Shown here piece after piece: positions 25,536 to 25,567 of a stretch of DNA of 25,567 nucleotides. The DNA is from Nemertoderma westbladi (Eukaryota > Xenacoelomorpha > Nemertodermatida > Nemertodermatidae). Where the stretch lies: contig JAUCBJ010002738.1 of assembly GCA_032718475.1 (NCBI GenBank), positions 1-25,567 on the forward strand, in the 5' to 3' direction. The position numbers and the translations under genes were made by a program. Numbering within the stretch: position 1 is the stretch's first letter; the number at the start of each line of letters is the position of its first letter. The notes beneath the pieces were generated by a model, which worked only from the letters and a program-made list of their open reading frames with translations, was not told where the DNA came from and did not search any database.

Positions 25536-25567
25536 AACAGTCACTTTACCAAATCAGGGAAAGGAGC

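Overview
The window is animal nuclear DNA. It has small exons with canonical GT-AG introns on the minus strand, two tRNA-derived SINEs with Pol III A and B boxes, relics of two non-LTR retrotransposon families, a non-autonomous hAT-type DNA transposon and a great deal of minisatellite. The frequent palindromes TAGGCCTA and ACCGGT, and a SINE body containing GGGTCGATAAAAT, suggest a marine invertebrate. The lineage is inferred and I cannot name it.

The main gene is one protein-coding gene on the minus strand. I reconstructed eight coding exons: 20856-20793, 18192-17999, 16498-16274, 11130-11007, 9944-9834, 7803-7627, 7251-7020 and 6913-6806. All joins are phase-compatible and give 411 codons plus 2 bases. 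The gene continues past the left edge of the window. The product starts with a lysine/arginine-rich, probably nuclear-targeting segment. A low-complexity Ser/Pro stretch, a cysteine-paired (zinc-finger-like) region and a helical region follow. I do not recognise the family.

Almost every long intron is filled with repeats. Intron 8 (1-6805) holds a 45-bp array that starts at the exon 8 splice donor, then a 40-bp array of at least 114 units whose sense strand looks like a splice acceptor in every unit. Intron 5 holds a 22-bp purine/pyrimidine array just upstream of the exon 6 acceptor, and a 28-bp array. Intron 4 holds two head-to-head SINEs. Intron 3 holds a 40-bp array that starts at the exon 3 splice donor and is split by a 3-kb non-LTR retrotransposon. 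Intron 2 holds a TGGG-rich array. Intron 1 begins with a run of 23 G and holds two adjacent retrotransposon fragments. The flank upstream of the gene (20857-25567) carries a CR1-like element interrupted by the hAT-type insertion, then AT-rich DNA.

The most interesting observation is that two independent intronic minisatellites are built from a unit that straddles the upstream exon's 5' splice site. Each unit is about 24-29 bp of exon end plus about 16 bp of intron start, so the true donor is followed by dozens of near-copies of itself. Other arrays sit against acceptors or carry acceptor-like sequence. The long repeat-derived open frames are treated as artefacts.
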